Counted from the stretch's first letter, positions 41,101-52,781 are shown. The stretch is 64,000 nt of DNA from Spirodela intermedia (GCA_902729315.2 LR746266.1:6489635-6553634), one strand, 5' to 3'. A program made the numbers and translations. Notes: generated by a model from the sequence alone, not told the origin.

Positions 41101-41244
41101 AGATTGGAATACGAGAAGGGTGTCACGTATTGTGACTTGGAGGCCAATGATGTTTCCCCCTCAAGAAGTGAAGAGGGTATCGATGGGGGGAACAGTACTG
41201 TAGACCCTTCCATACCTTGTATAACAGCAAAGGACGGTTTTTAG
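26163..41244 (+). CDS. KEA3: K+ efflux antiporter 3, chloroplast thylakoid
   Basis: KEA3 exchanges K+ for lumenal H+ across the thylakoid and speeds relaxation of photoprotective quenching. Exons: 26163-26525, 27766-27867, 29915-29995, 31549-31650, 32656-32733, 35280-35348, 35453-35503, 37053-37166, 37267-37368, 37453-37587, 38560-38741, 38833-38968, 39055-39123, 39402-39503, 39586-39747, 40412-40501, 40646-40807 and 40927-41244. Phases are consistent, giving 805 residues (Arabidopsis 776). The first exon has a Cys/Ser/Arg-rich start resembling a transit peptide, then [17 protein letters not shown], where the CPA2 Na+/H+ exchanger domain begins. [28 protein letters not shown] and [16 protein letters not shown] are family signatures. 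From about residue 513 the regulatory RCK/KTN domain starts with [10 protein letters not shown] and includes [14 protein letters not shown]. One intron, 38969-39054, uses a GC donor. The true start may be an upstream exon before the acceptor at 26141. Confidence 0.95.
26846..26907. repeat. Fold-back (short inverted repeat) in KEA3 intron 1
   Basis: The arm beginning CCGATCCTTTATGGGATG is repeated in reverse complement about 12 bases later, with only single mismatches over roughly 25 bp. The flanks are TA-rich (TATTATTTATTATTA on the left). It could be a small MITE remnant or a hairpin; no target-site duplication can be fixed. Confidence 0.75.
33735..34580. mobile_element. Inverted pair of LTR-like sequences in KEA3 intron 5
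   Basis: The left arm runs from about 33735 to 34160 and the right arm, in reverse complement, from about 34232 to 34580, with a loop of about 70 bases. Matching landmarks include CCTTGTTTTGTGGCCCTGAT against its inverse near 34540, and a minus-strand frame at 34154-33948 that is 50-60% identical to the plus-strand frame at 34256-34444. The left arm has TGGTATCAGAGCC at 33869, an exact initiator-Met primer-binding site. I read it as two miniature LTR elements, or one and its inverted copy; the right arm is rearranged and has lost the binding site. Transcribed within the KEA3 pre-mRNA, it could form a long imperfect hairpin. Confidence 0.75.
40094..40111. repeat. Poly-G tract in a KEA3 intron
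   Basis: Two runs of G, ten and eight bases or so, separated by one C, lie in the intron between exons ending at 39747 and beginning at 40412. Such runs can form G-quadruplexes. No other signal is seen in this intron. Confidence 0.7.
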
Positions 41245-42480
41245 ATGTCTCCGGCGTCAACGTTCTTCTTCCCTCCCCCCCCCTTCCCCCCCTTGTAATT
41301 CAGGATTCCGCGAGACGATGAAATGATGAAATTCTGGGAGACATTTTCTCCTGGAAGTCAGTGCATGGCCATTTCTTCTTCCCCCCAACCCCCCAGTTAG
41401 TAGGCATATCAGACAGAGGGAACAGGGACGGTGCGCGCTTTTATTGAGCTGAAGGGAGCTGTAAGCCAGTGTAGACCTTGTCATCGGCAAGCTTTGCGGA
41501 GACGTGCGCGGCCATTCCCATGAATGCGTGTTTAAAAAGCGCACCTGTAAATTCGCTTCCTTGGTTTTGCTTGCGAGTATTATCCATCCAGTTGCTCCCC
41601 AGAAGTTCCATTCAAGCCCGAAATGCTCGAGTTACCGAGAAGTTTCGACCAGTGAGGGTGGTGAGTATCGAGATCCCAGACCACGATGGTTCGCGTTTTA
41701 TTTTCGTGGCTAGACTCGAGATGTTATTTTCTTTCCACGGAATGCCTGGAGTTGCTAGATTCTTTGTCCCGAATTTTCGCTCCGTTGGTTGATTGAGAGT
41801 CCCGAATTATATTATAATGAAGTCGCAAAGGCGAGGAGACGAGGAAGATCTCCTCTGGGATCATATATAATCATCCTTTTGTGACGCCTAAAACATCCTC
41901 CTGGTAACTAAGCAGCCTTCTCTGGACTCCTTTTGGGTTCTTTTCATTCAGTAATGTCAGCTAGAGTCAGACCACTTGAAAATGAGGTCGGACGGCTTCA
42001 AATACGGCAAATGGAGACGACGTCGAGTAGTCAGATCGTTCCTGCGTTTCGGATATTCAGTCTCATTCGAAGCTTTAGACAAGGGTGCTATTGAGATATT
42101 GGGCCCTTGTGGTATCTCGTACACATTCCGACGATTGGCCGAGCGGATTCTTATATCCACCATTTTCTATAGAAATGAGGATGCTCTTGGCTCCGACGAC
42201 TCACTACTGGGAATCGTGGGTGCCGTAGAGCTTCTCATAGAAATACAAAAAAATTAGAAATTATGAAATAATAAAATTTGTATATAATGTATCATCTAAT
42301 GGAATAATGGAAAATTGATTAATCCAATAAATAAATGAAATCAATGTTTCGCGGGCGAATATTGACTCTTTTCTTCTTTATTCGCAGGGTAAACCCATTA
42401 ACTGTTTCAGAAAAATACGCTGACGCACTCGTGCGCACTCTCTTCTTCTCATGTACGTACCTTGTTCTGCACTTCACCAA
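41245..42480. other. KEA3 3' region and gene-free sequence
   Basis: After the stop there is a C-rich stretch (41274-41297) and the probable 3' untranslated region. Frames at 41478-41792 and 41976-42257 have no recognisable similarity. I looked here for the missing N-terminal exons of the CAX fragment found further on and saw none. Confidence 0.5.
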
Positions 42481-42482
42481 AC

Positions 42483-42521
42483 AGGAACGTGAACGTGAAC
42501 GTGAACGTGAACGTGAACGTG
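42483..42521. repeat. (GTGAAC)n minisatellite
   Basis: GAACGT is repeated six times without a mismatch. Each unit creates an ACGTG core, so the tract is a cluster of G-box-like sites, though no promoter is seen beside it. Confidence 0.9.
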
Positions 42522-43470
42522 TGGGTTAGTGATACTTCACGGTGAGAAGTGTGGAGCTCTCAACGCCGCTTTGGATGGGAAGAGTGTTTTTCTTTGGGAT
42601 AACTTTTCAATAGTTTTCTAATCATTCGCCGGCATCTTTTTGCATTGTACGAATTCACTCTTTTTGTCGTTGGGTTATCTTCTTTTTTTTTTAAAAAGTA
42701 CTAGAGTTTTTCATTCCCCGTTCATAGAGAAAAATCCAAGAATGGTGGAAACACCACTCTTTTCAAGAACATTTTTCATTTTTAAAACGACGGTATCCTC
42801 TTCCTAGCATAAAGATTCCATATTTTCCTTTTATCTATTTTTTTTTTCTAGAATAGAGGCAAAGTAGGTGTATATAGGCTATTAAGCATCCATTTCTCAT
42901 ACTATAAAATCACAACTTATTTATTAAATATGATTCTAACTAAAACAACTATTAGAACCCTTTATGAGCTTTCTTTAGGTAAAAAATCTAATTTAATGTA
43001 TTTGTATGTTTAAGGTTGTCTGGAAGAGATAAGACCATATAAGAGGTCGAGGGTATAATTTTTATGATTCAACTATTAAATTTATTTTTTAAGAAAAAAA
43101 TGTTTGATTCTTTGAAGATGTTGAATTCGTACAATGATATAAGGTTAGAGATATTATTTTTGAAGAGGAATATGTCTATATTATTCTATTTGTTATTGAT
43201 AATAATTAAGATGAAATCATCTTGACTAATATTGATCAATAAGTAATTTTAGATCAAAATAATTTTTCATAACTCTTATTTTGAAAGAACAAACTCAACA
43301 CTCTTAAGAATCAATACTATTAAGAAGATTCATTGTATAAAAGAGAAATAAAATTTTAGATGATTAGATTATATTTCTCTAAGAAGATATGGTTGATATT
43401 GAAATAATTGAAGATGATCTTTACGATGTCCATCAAGTGTTCTAATTCTCATTTGTGGATGAATTTGTGA
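42522..43470. other. AT-rich sequence with no recognised feature
   Basis: The stretch is about three-quarters A+T with many stops in every frame. It precedes the readable part of the Copia polyprotein and may hold its decayed gag and integrase region, but I cannot support that directly. Confidence 0.4.
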
Positions 43471-45655
43471 ATGAATTTGTGAATGAAGAAATTAAATCTA
43501 TGAAGTACAATGACATTTTCGATCTTGTCACATGACATAAAGGTGTGAAAGACATTAGTTGTAAATGTATACTTGAAATCAAGAGGGATTCAAAGGGTGA
43601 TGTAGAGAGATATAAGACTTGTCTTGTTGTTAAGGGATTTACTAAAAAAAATGCATTGATTATAAAGAGACTTTGTCTATAGTTTTACCAAAATACTATT
43701 TTATAATAATAATGACACTAGTAGGTCATTTTGATCATGATTTCTATCAGATAAATATAAAGACTATGTTTCTCAATGATGATATTATTAAAATAATTAA
43801 ATGATGGACCTATAAAGCTTTGTGTCTACAGACTTAAAGAAAATGATATGTAAATTAAAGAAATCTATTTATGAGCTCAAGTGTACTTCTCGTCGATGTT
43901 ACCATAAGTTTCATTAATTCATCATCTTCTTTGATTTTGATGTAAACATGACAAATGGCCATATATATCACAAGTTTAGTAGGAGTAAATATATATTTTT
44001 AATTTTATATTTCGATGATATATTATTTGCCAATAATGATAAAAGCTTATTATATAAAACTAAGAGGTTCTTATCAATGAATTTTGAGATAAAGGATCTT
44101 TGTGATACCTCTTTATATTGGTCATATAGATATACCAAGATTGTTCTCAAAATATCCTTGAGTTGTCACAAAAGAGTTATATTAAAAAGATATTTGAGAG
44201 GTTTGACATGCAAGGCTATAAACTAAGTGATACCCTTGTCGCTAAAGGAGACAAGGTTAGTCTCAATTAGTGCCCTAAAAATGACTATGAGATTAAAGAA
44301 ATACAATAGATTCTTTATGCATCAATTATTAGGAGTCTTATGTATGCTTAAGTATGTAAGCGCCCAAATATTACATGTAGTGTTGGAATACTGGACATAT
44401 ACTTAAGTAATTTAAGTGTGGATCACTAAAAGGCAACCAAAAGGATCATGTAGTATTTATAAAAAATAAAAAATGACATGCTGACATACAAGAAATCAGA
44501 TCAATTGAAAATCATTAGATATTTTGACTCTATTCTTTTTGAATACATTAATAACATAATATCTACTATAGACTATATCTAATTGCTAGTATGGGATATA
44601 TATCATTGAATATTATTAAGTAAACACTCATAACTTCTTCCACTATGATAGTAGAGTTTATAACATCATATGATATATCAAATCATGAGATTTTCTTGTG
44701 AATTTTTTTCATAAGGTTACAAATTCCAGATGAAATTAAAGGACCCTTAAAGTTATTTTATGAGAATAAGTCATCTGTGATGTTTTCTAATAACAATATG
44801 AGCTTGATAAACTCTAAACACATACACATAAAATTCCTAATTGTTAAAGAAAGTATTTAGAGTGGTCAAATGTCTATAAAGTATATTATGAAAAATTCTA
44901 TGATTGTAGATCCACTTATTAAGGGACCACCACCAAAGGTCTTTCACAAACATATTGTTCATATGAGTGTATTTCCTCATGAAGATATGTAATTTTGGTG
45001 AGAGTTTTTATTCTGATGCTCTTATAATTGTAGACATGTTATATGGCTATTTTCTATAATTATAAAGCTTATAGTTATTTCCTACTCTTAATTTATTTGG
45101 TTGATCTCCATAAGAAATAAGGTGAATAAGTTGAAAATGTATGTATAAATCTACACACTTATACTTGATCAATGTCATTCATTATATCAATATACATGAA
45201 TATTGATAGGTTTAATTATGTACAAGTGTAACGAAATTCTATTTAGTCTTACAGTAGTATAGTGATGGAAATTCTTTTTGAAAATACTTTTGATGTTGAT
45301 AACAAATTTATTGAGTTCATAATATCATAATATATAATAATGAAAAATGATATATATGTTGCCTAAGATGAAGATTGTTGGACATATGTATATATAGATA
45401 TTTTATATTATGAGCTATCATTAAGATTAATTATAATGATTAATATTTGGGATTAAATCATCTCACTTAAGTATGGGCATAAATATAATTATGTATAGAG
45501 ACTAGGTTTTAATCTAATTTTATGATAGACAAAATTAATTATGAAACGGTCATAATTATGGGCAAGAAAGGCCCTATAATTAGATCATTCGTCGATACTC
45601 TTGCAGATTTCTAGACGTTCATAATATGAAACGGTCTGGTAATGGCATTTAACTA
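43470..45655 (+). mobile_element. Decayed Copia retrotransposon (reverse transcriptase and RNase H)
   Basis: From about 43480 the plus strand reads, with many stops and shifts, as a Copia RT: an EIKSMKYNDIFDLVT-like start, EIKRDSKGDVERYKT with LVVKGFT, then at 43948-44226 LILYFDDILFANNDK (the YVDD box changed to YFDD) and TKRFLSMNFEIKDL. From about 44300 RNase H landmarks follow: ASIIRSLMYA, the DPSKGHW-equivalent DHKATKRIM, and the H/D-rich end near 44900. The TGTTGGAC start at about 45376 may mark the 3' LTR, which would end just before the CAX fragment. Base composition is far more AT-rich than the genes on either side, consistent with old methylation-driven C-to-T decay. Confidence 0.8.
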
Positions 45656-45669
45656 ACTGTTAACTGCAG

Positions 45670-46761
45670 TTGGGGGCCTTCTAAATGCTACATTCGGGAA
45701 TGCAACCGAATTAATTATATCAATATTTGCTTTGAAATCTGGGATGATACGTGTCGTTCAGCAATCGTTGTTGGGCTCCATATTATCAAATATGCTTCTG
45801 GTTCTAGGTTGTGCATTTTTCTGCGGAGGGATCGTCTTCTTCAAGAAAGAGCAATCTTTCAACAAGGCAAGATTCATTTCATTCTTGGATAGTATGTTTT
45901 CGTTCTCTCTATAACTTTAACGGGATTCTCTGTTATGGAGCAGGCAGCGGCTGTTGTAAATTCAGGGTTGCTGCTGATGGCAGTTATGGGCCTGCTTTTC
46001 CCTGCTGTCCTCCACTATACTCACTCAGAAGCGCAATATGGAAAGTCAGAACTGGCTCTCTCAAGATTTAGCAGCTGTATTATGCTCCTGGCTTATGGAT
46101 GCTATCTTGTTTTCCAGTTGAAGAGTCACAAGAGCCTCTATGATCCCGTACGCGAGGTTGGCCTCTTTTACCCACCCCTCTTATGAACATGTGCGCCGGA
46201 AGAAGACTTTCTTGCTCTCTTTGGTTCAATACATGTGAAACGTCATCCCATACCGAGGACGATGCCAGACATATCATGACAGGCATTTTCATACGGTTAT
46301 ACTACCATCCGTGTTTTGATAATCTGTTATAGGTGCAAACTCGAATCATTTATTTCTGTCACATGCCGTTTTGTTCGATGACAGCGTCATTTTTACTCTA
46401 GAGAGGACAACAGTTTCCACTTATCTGCAAACATCAATTCATAAGTAATCTCTAATTCTTGTTTTCCAAATAATAGAAATTTATACATTGAGCTAATCCC
46501 ATTGTGGATTGGTCAAGGGAGCTTAACCCATTGAGTTAAGCCCGTTTTAATGTATATAATCCAGAAATGCTCCTGCCATACGGCACTGACGTTCTCATTT
46601 TCTTACTAAACGGGCTTTCATTTACTTGACATTTGGCCTAAAACTTTAATGGTTCCGGAGATTGAGGAGACAGTGTGAGTTCAAAGGTGGATTTGAGATA
46701 TGATTGCTAGATCCGCGCAGAGGACAGCGAAGAAGATGATGCTCATGCTACTGAACATTGA
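45670..46761 (+). pseudogene. Vacuolar cation/proton exchanger (CAX) gene fragment
   Basis: Two well-preserved exons, 45670-45866 and 45944-46156, encode the first repeat of a Ca2+/H+ exchanger: [60 protein letters not shown], then AAAVVNSGLLLMAVMGLLFP and LSRFSSCIMLLAYGCYLVFQ. The GNATE motif of the ion-binding site is intact. A third piece, 46723-46761, gives the acidic loop DSEEDDAHATEH and then a stop. The N-terminal exons and the entire second exchanger repeat are missing, and a Copia relic abuts the 5' side. The intron 45867-45943 uses a GC donor. The coding part shows no frameshift, so truncation is recent compared with the neighbouring relics, or the missing exons lie elsewhere. Confidence 0.85.
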
Positions 46762-47450
46762 GCATTAAGGCCACACTACTGAAGAGCCACAGTCAAGAGT
46801 GTTCCTGTGGGCTTTGAACCGAGTTTTGATGAGCTAAAGATGCACATGAATGACGACGTGATGTGATCTACCACAGGCTGTAGACCATAATAACGTTCTT
46901 AACCCCCTTTAAATCAGGAATTTATGACGTATGGCATGGTGGGTTATCTTTCGAAACGAAGATTACGCTGCCCTAGAAGACAGCTTATATCTGCGGACAC
47001 ATTCGCTCTTTGATGATTGCAAGCTTTGGATACCCCACTTTTAAGCTTCACTCGTTTTCTGTGTCGTTATTTAGCCTTCTTGTCTCCTTCTAAGGGCAAA
47101 TGATCAGCTGGTTGCCTTTTTCTGTGGAATGCAACACACAATTTTAAGTTAAGTTTTTTTTTATATTAATGTTAATTTTTTGTTACATTTTGTCGAGAGG
47201 AGATGGCATATTTTTTTTGTTCTTTTCAACGAATGGGTTACCCACCATATTTTTTAGGGCCCAAATTGATGTATAGTTCTTTAAAATCATTTCCGTGCTT
47301 GTCGTAGTTATCGCAATGCAGATTTATCAGGAGAAATACCGGCGGCATTTGCTTCTGGTAAGACTAAAGTAAAAGACGAGCTGAATATCAGCCCAGTTTC
47401 CTCTTCCCGCTCCTGTTGTTATCGGAGACAGGTTGGCAAGGGCCTCTGCC
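46762..47450. other. AT-rich subtelomeric sequence without a recognised gene
   Basis: I looked for the second half of the CAX protein (family motif GNAAEH) in the plus frames and did not find it. Nothing else is recognised. Confidence 0.5.
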
Positions 47451-47452
47451 CG

Positions 47453-47800
47453 TTGAGTTGTATATATAATAACAATATGATCAATAAGTATGTCTCTCAC
47501 GTGTGTATGACTGCTCCTTACCCCATACTTGATTGGTCACTAGTGACGTGGAAAGAGAGTGACACACATGTGTCCCCTACCAAGTTTGTCCTTAGCCGCT
47601 CAAGCCTACTTCTCATGGCTCTAACCGACTGTGCTTCCGACTCGCTTGTGGGCCTAGTTGTCTAGTGGGTTACCACCTTTTTTTTTCTATATATATATAT
47701 ATATATTATTTTATTTCTCTTAATTTATCTAAAAAATATGATTATAAAAATTATATAAATTCATATAAAATCACATAATTGGCCAAAAATTCATGCATTC
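47453..47800 (+). repeat. Dispersed LTR-like repeat, copy 1
   Basis: It shares several long blocks in the same order with the segment at about 55180-55510: a GTGAC...GTGGCACACATGT-type block, TAGCCGCTCAAGC, CGACTG...TTC(C/T)GAC, GGCCTAG, then CTTAATTTATCTAAAAAATA and ATATAAAATCACATAATT. An (AT)n run at about 47686-47706 lies inside. The composition of the second copy suggests a solo LTR or LTR fragment. Confidence 0.65.
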
Positions 47801-48283
47801 ATTGCAAATTCTACTGGCTGATAGATGAGGAATTCGTAGTTGTTGCTACGGCCCCTACCTAGAGGCCTCATCATTTCCCTATTATATTCATGCTTCTCTC
47901 CCCCTCATTGCCGAGAGCCTCCTCCCCCACATTGACATTCTACTTGGTGCCGTCGAGAGTGACCATGGACCTCCAAGAGTGACTCCACTATGTACTGGTG
48001 TGTTGCTTGGCTCTCCATGAAGCTCTGAGCAGTGCTTTACATTAGCTTCGAGACCCTATCTTCTTTAGCTCAACTTGTTCAGTTCGGATATTGGATCCAA
48101 AGCATGCTCCCTGCCCACTTGGCTCGTCCCAAGTCAACAAGCTCTAGGGTTTTTTTAATTGCACAACGGTTTGGATCTCCTTCCTCCCCCTTCTTCTCCT
48201 GCATGTTGAGACAGTAATCTTTGAGTGTCTCCTCCTCTACCCTCATCTATGAGTCCTCTTGGGTGCTTTGGTGTCTTTGAGAG

Positions 48284-49005
48284 ATGAAGGTGAAAGTCAT
48301 ATCCCATTCCACATAGGAGTTCATGCGAGAGCATAGTCAAGATCTCCAGGTGAAATATTGCCCACATTTTGTTGACCAAAAGCAGGGGGTATCATTGTAA
48401 AGTTAGGAGGGCTGATACTTCTTTGATTTAAAGGAAGAACTAATAAAGTTAATCATTGACAAAAGGGCCATGGTTTGTGGGTTTATTGATCATAGTGGAA
48501 TGAGTACACTCACATTTGGAAGTTTATGGGAATATAACTCGAATTTGAAATGAAGTGCTGAGAAATTACACAATTGATTCTAACCAAGTTTTTGGCTAAT
48601 TGTACATATTTGTTAAGATAATTTTTCTTTTATTCTTTAGTGTGGTCTCATCTAAGACTAAAACAATTATTTTGAGCAGAGAGTATTTAAGAACTATGAT
48701 CTAGCTCTATGCCCTCAAGAGAAAGAGGTAGAATATGCTCGAGGCATCAATGCTGCAAAGTTGGAGAAGGTTCTTCTCTTTCTATTCTTATTGATCCATT
48801 TATGCTTTCATAATCATTTTCCTTGAAACATCGAAACAACTATGTTTTAGATTTTGGCAAGGCCTTTTGTTGGCATAATGGATGGACACACTAATGGAGT
48901 ATCATGTATGGCAAAGAACCCTAATCACCTAAACGACATATTTTCAGCCTCAATAGATGGAAGTGACTATGAAGTGTGGAATCACATGATTATAAGGCTC
49001 TTTAG
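48284..49005 (+). pseudogene. DCAF13/Sof1 WD40 gene fragment
   Basis: Three consecutive exons of the rRNA-processing and CUL4-adaptor protein DCAF13 (WDSOF1/Sof1) can be read. Exon 48284-48349 starts MKVKVISHST, has an in-frame TAG at 48314, and ends REHSQDLQ. Exon 48680-48769 gives RVFKNYDLALCPQEKEVEYA. Exon 48851 onward gives ILARPFVGIMDGHTNGVSC, AKNPNHLNDIFSASIDG, which is the first WD repeat, and then a stop after 49000. Splice borders are still GT-AG. The remaining six or so WD repeats are absent. The premature stop and truncation make it a pseudogene copy. Confidence 0.85.
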
Positions 49006-50825
49006 TCAGTAGAATGTTTTCAGTTTGTATGGGGATCCTCAATTTTAGAAAACCTTCTTTTTTAGCTTTACATCTCTATGTTTTGTGTCCTCTTTTTTTA
49101 TTCAGAAACAAGTCAGTCTAGTTGGTCCTTATTCAGTGAAAACATACATGTTAAACCCTTTATTACATTGTCTTGTCTATCTATAGTATATTCATGACTT
49201 GATAAGTATCAGTCATTTGAAATTAGTTAATTATTTATGCTATTTCACTCTTTTGAATCGTTCTTGATGGCACAACATGTTTTTGCAATTGAAAAGAATA
49301 CGCTGCATCTGATGAACATGTTGGACTTTGAAGTGACTCATGTAAATGCTAATGAAAAATTTTAAAGCCCGTTTCTTTTGAAAACATGGAATTCAATAGT
49401 GTTAACAATAAAACTATCCTAAAAAAAGTATTGTCAATGTAGAAACCCATGGCAACCACCAAAAAGTATACATGATATTTTGTCTCCCACAAGTATGCCC
49501 ATTCAGATGAAGTGGAAGTGGCAATTCAGATGAAGGTTTCCTATTTGAATGAAGCATATTTTTCTAGAGAAGAATAATTGCAGGAATTCAATGTCGTTCT
49601 ATTATTTTCTGTGGTGAAGGAGAAAATCTCTGCTCTACCCTGGGTTAACCATGCTGTTTATAATGATGACCATATGTTTTGAGGGGGTCACATAGTATGA
49701 CTAAGAGGCTGTGGTCTCCTTGCCGTTCTGCCTAAAAGAAATATGAATCTGATGGATGCATCCGAGTTAGTAAGCTCATTGTTTAGTGCATTGGGAGGTT
49801 AGTGGACATAGATATTCATTTTTTTATTGTATAAAAATATTTCATGGACATGTATCTTGGAAAGATGTAGCTATGGTAAGAAAAATCAAAATAGATAGAG
49901 GGCATCACTTTCATCCACCAAATCCTTGAAGAAATGATAATAATAAGATGTATGTAGGCACTATTTTAAGGATTGTGATGGTGCATAGTGTTTTATATTA
50001 GGGATGTTAAAGCAGATGATTTTTTTAGAATGTAGCTACTAAAAACAATTTTTCATAATTATTTATTTATTATGATTTAAGACTAAAACTATATTATTAA
50101 TTAATTATTAATTTGTGATAATGAAGACATATTAGTAGGCAATTGTTGACTCAATCAACAATATTTTTTAAGTGTTTCCATCTATTTTACTAAACTTTCA
50201 ATATATAGGCTTTAATAAGTTCTAAAAATTATTATATGTTTGTGAGAGAAAATATAAATATATATACATCAACTTTTAAATAATCGAACTGACATATGAT
50301 TTTTCTCATTCTTCCATGCAGATCAACTTGTTTTCATCATTTGATTATGAGTTATATTTTTCAGTGAAACTAGTTTATAAAATTTAAATATTTTGTAGCA
50401 ACAATTTTCAATTACCAACTCTGCACTGGTAATTGCTTTCCTTTTAAATTAATTATTCTTGCATCCAACGCTACACCATTCCATGATACATTAAGATTCC
50501 TCTTACTTAAATCATTACTAATCTCTTGATGGTACTCATAGGAATTCAAATTCAGACTTATATTGATTCAAAATATCATATGTTCAAAGGTAAGATAAGT
50601 TATAGCTAAATATATTTGCCTCATACAAACCTCAAATTCTTATAGCAAGTATTAAGGGTGAATTATATCTCAATTGTGCAAACACTCCTCAAGATTGCAT
50701 TCAATTTTCATCTTTATATCAATGTGAAGTCAACACTTTTAACTAGTAAATAACACCCAATAGATATCTGAATAACTCTATCTAGCACTCCATAATGTTC
50801 TCCATTCTATAAAACTCAATCTTTT
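49006..50825. other. AT-rich subtelomeric sequence, no supported gene
   Basis: Stops are dense in all frames. The stretch around 50065-50125 resembles the end of the dispersed LTR-like repeat at 55560-55615 (the shared block ends TGATAATGAAGACAT). Nothing else stands out. Confidence 0.5.
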
Positions 50826-51585
50826 ATCTATAGGGAGGAGAGTGAATAAGCAATTCACCTATCTTAAAACCTGATTTTTGGAGCTTCACTCTATCTGTTT
50901 TTTGTTTTGTTTTTTCTTTCATATCTAGACATGTAGCTTTTTCCTCACATGCCTTTTTTTGAGGAGAGGTGAGCGGATAAATACTTCCCCTATTTAAAAA
51001 CCTGATTTTTGGAGCTTCACTTTGTCTTTTTTTTTTTCTTTCTTTTTTTCATATGCAAATAGGTAGCTTTTTCCTCACATAATATTTTTTGATTAGATGA
51101 GAGTGGATAAGCACTTCCCCTATTTTAAAGACTGATCTTTGGAGCTTTACTCTGTCTACCCTTTTTTTTTTTCTTTCTTTCATATAAAGACAAGTAACTT
51201 TTTCCTCACATGCTTTTTTCCTAATAGTAGGAGAGTGGATAAGCACTTCCTCTATCTAAAAACCTGATTTTTGGAGCTTCACTGTCTTTTTTTTTTCTTT
51301 ATTTCTTTCATACACATACATGTAACTTTTTCCTCACAAGCTTCTCTATCTTTTTTTTTCTTTCTTTCTTTCATACGTAAACATGTAGCTTTTTTCTCAC
51401 AAGCCTTTTTTTTATGAGAGGAGAGTGGATAAGCATTTCCCCCATTTTAAAGACTGATCTTTGGAGCTTTACTCTATCTACTTTTTTTCTTTCTTTCTTT
51501 CATATAAAGACAAGTAACTTTTTCCTCATAGGCTTTTTTTTTCATATGTAGACAAGTAGCTTTTTCCTCATGGGCTTTTTATGGA
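50826..51585. repeat. Subtelomeric minisatellite, about six units of 100-130 bp
   Basis: Each unit has GAGAGTGGATAAGCACTTCC, then CCTGATTTTTGGAGCTTCAC, a poly-pyrimidine run of variable length (TTTTTTTCTTTCTTTC), CATATAAAGACAAGTAGCT and TTTTTCCTCACATGC. Starts lie near 50836, 50968, 51100, 51232 and 51420; partial units with only the last blocks occur near 51340 and 51535. Unit lengths differ mainly through the T/C run. Confidence 0.85.
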
Positions 51586-52126
51586 AAGCTTTTGACCTCT
51601 CCCTATGATTACTTTGATTGAGGATTTAAAACTTCAACCACCCTGAAATGTTCATAAGACTCTCAATATCTACTAGGTGATATCTACCAAAATATGAAGT
51701 GTAGATCTCGCAAATTCAATTTCATGAAAAATTTAATATGCAGTTGAGGAGCAGTTCACAATTACTTTATTATTTCAAACCTTATAGCTAATCATAATTG
51801 CCCAAACATGGTCTAAGTGCAAGTAGTATATTAGTTTTTCTTCTTTTATTCATGAATTTATCAGAAAAAAGAAGCAAGAAAGTGAATATTATCAGAACAT
51901 AAAAGAAATAAATATGACAATGATCTGGATGATAAATGTAGGCTTGAGTATACATGATTTTTCACATGGAGTTCAATTTCCTTTAGATTATATCATATAA
52001 AAAAAAGGGAATGTCAACCTGCACTTCACATTTTAAAACTTTGAACCAAACTGATCTTTTTAAATTTTAAGTATATTGATGCCTAATTATATGCAAATAC
52101 ATGTATGAGAGAGAGAGAGAGAGAGC
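51586..52126. other. AT-rich sequence with a short GA repeat at its end
   Basis: No coding similarity is seen. A (GA)n run lies at 52108-52125 just before the kinase fragment. Confidence 0.5.
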
Positions 52127-52129
52127 TCA

Positions 52130-52640
52130 CAATGATGCTAGATTCTTGAGAGCCGGACCACATATTGAGTAGAGCATGACAATGTGGGCCATCTTCTCGC
52201 CATAGAGATTAACGAGGCCAAGGTCAGAGATTTTTAGGTTTACATCAGCAATGAGGAGCATGTATCTAGGCCTCAAGTCCCTGTGGACGGTTCTCAATTG
52301 CAAATCCTCATGTAGGTACAACAGCCCCCTCACCATCCCAATGCAGATCTCTTACCATGCCACCCACTCTAGCTGCAACCCTCCACTGCTCTTCCCTATG
52401 ACTATGACAGTGGAGTTGCCCACCAGCTGCTTTTCGACTCCGTAAATAGAGAAGAAAAGCAAGAAAAGGAAAGAAGGAAGGAAGAAAGGAGGAGGTGATT
52501 AGGCTGCTTCACAGCCACCCTCCTCTCGTTAGAGAGCTTCCCCAACAAAAGGTGGTCAGGCCAGAGCAATGTGCTTCTTCTTCTTCTTCCTCTCTCTCCT
52601 CTCTCCTTATTCCCTCTTTCTCTTTGGTCTTCCACTCCTC
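52130..52640 (-). pseudogene. Receptor-like kinase fragment
   Basis: On the minus strand, pieces of a plant receptor-like kinase domain can be read in the right order: LLGKLSNERRVAVKQ (the ATP-binding Lys of VAIK, near 52520), then VAWYEICIGMVRGLLYLHED, HRDLRPRYMLL (catalytic loop, with the usual Lys replaced by Arg and Asn by Tyr) and KISDLGLVNLYGEK (DFG changed to DLG). The part between the Lys and the catalytic loop is deleted and replaced by Ser/Glu-rich sequence. It is a dead copy, close to DUF26 or leucine-rich-repeat kinases, ending at about 52130. Confidence 0.75.
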
Positions 52641-52781
52641 TCTCTCGTTGGGAACCATTAAGATGGCTTTGTAGTATACTTGTGGATTAGGCAACGATCA
52701 CAGTGGATCGGCTAAATCAGACATTGGATCAGGCGAAGCTATAGACCACAACGATTCAACGGATTAGTAGACCATTTATGG

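Noticed and set aside
41257-42257. Missing N-terminal exons of the CAX gene
   Set aside because: The frames here were compared by eye with the expected CAX N-terminus and show no match; the CAX copy is treated as truncated.
50826-51585. CRISPR-like array
   Set aside because: Repeats with variable spacers are seen, but the spacers are variable-length pyrimidine runs and the genome is a plant; it is a minisatellite.
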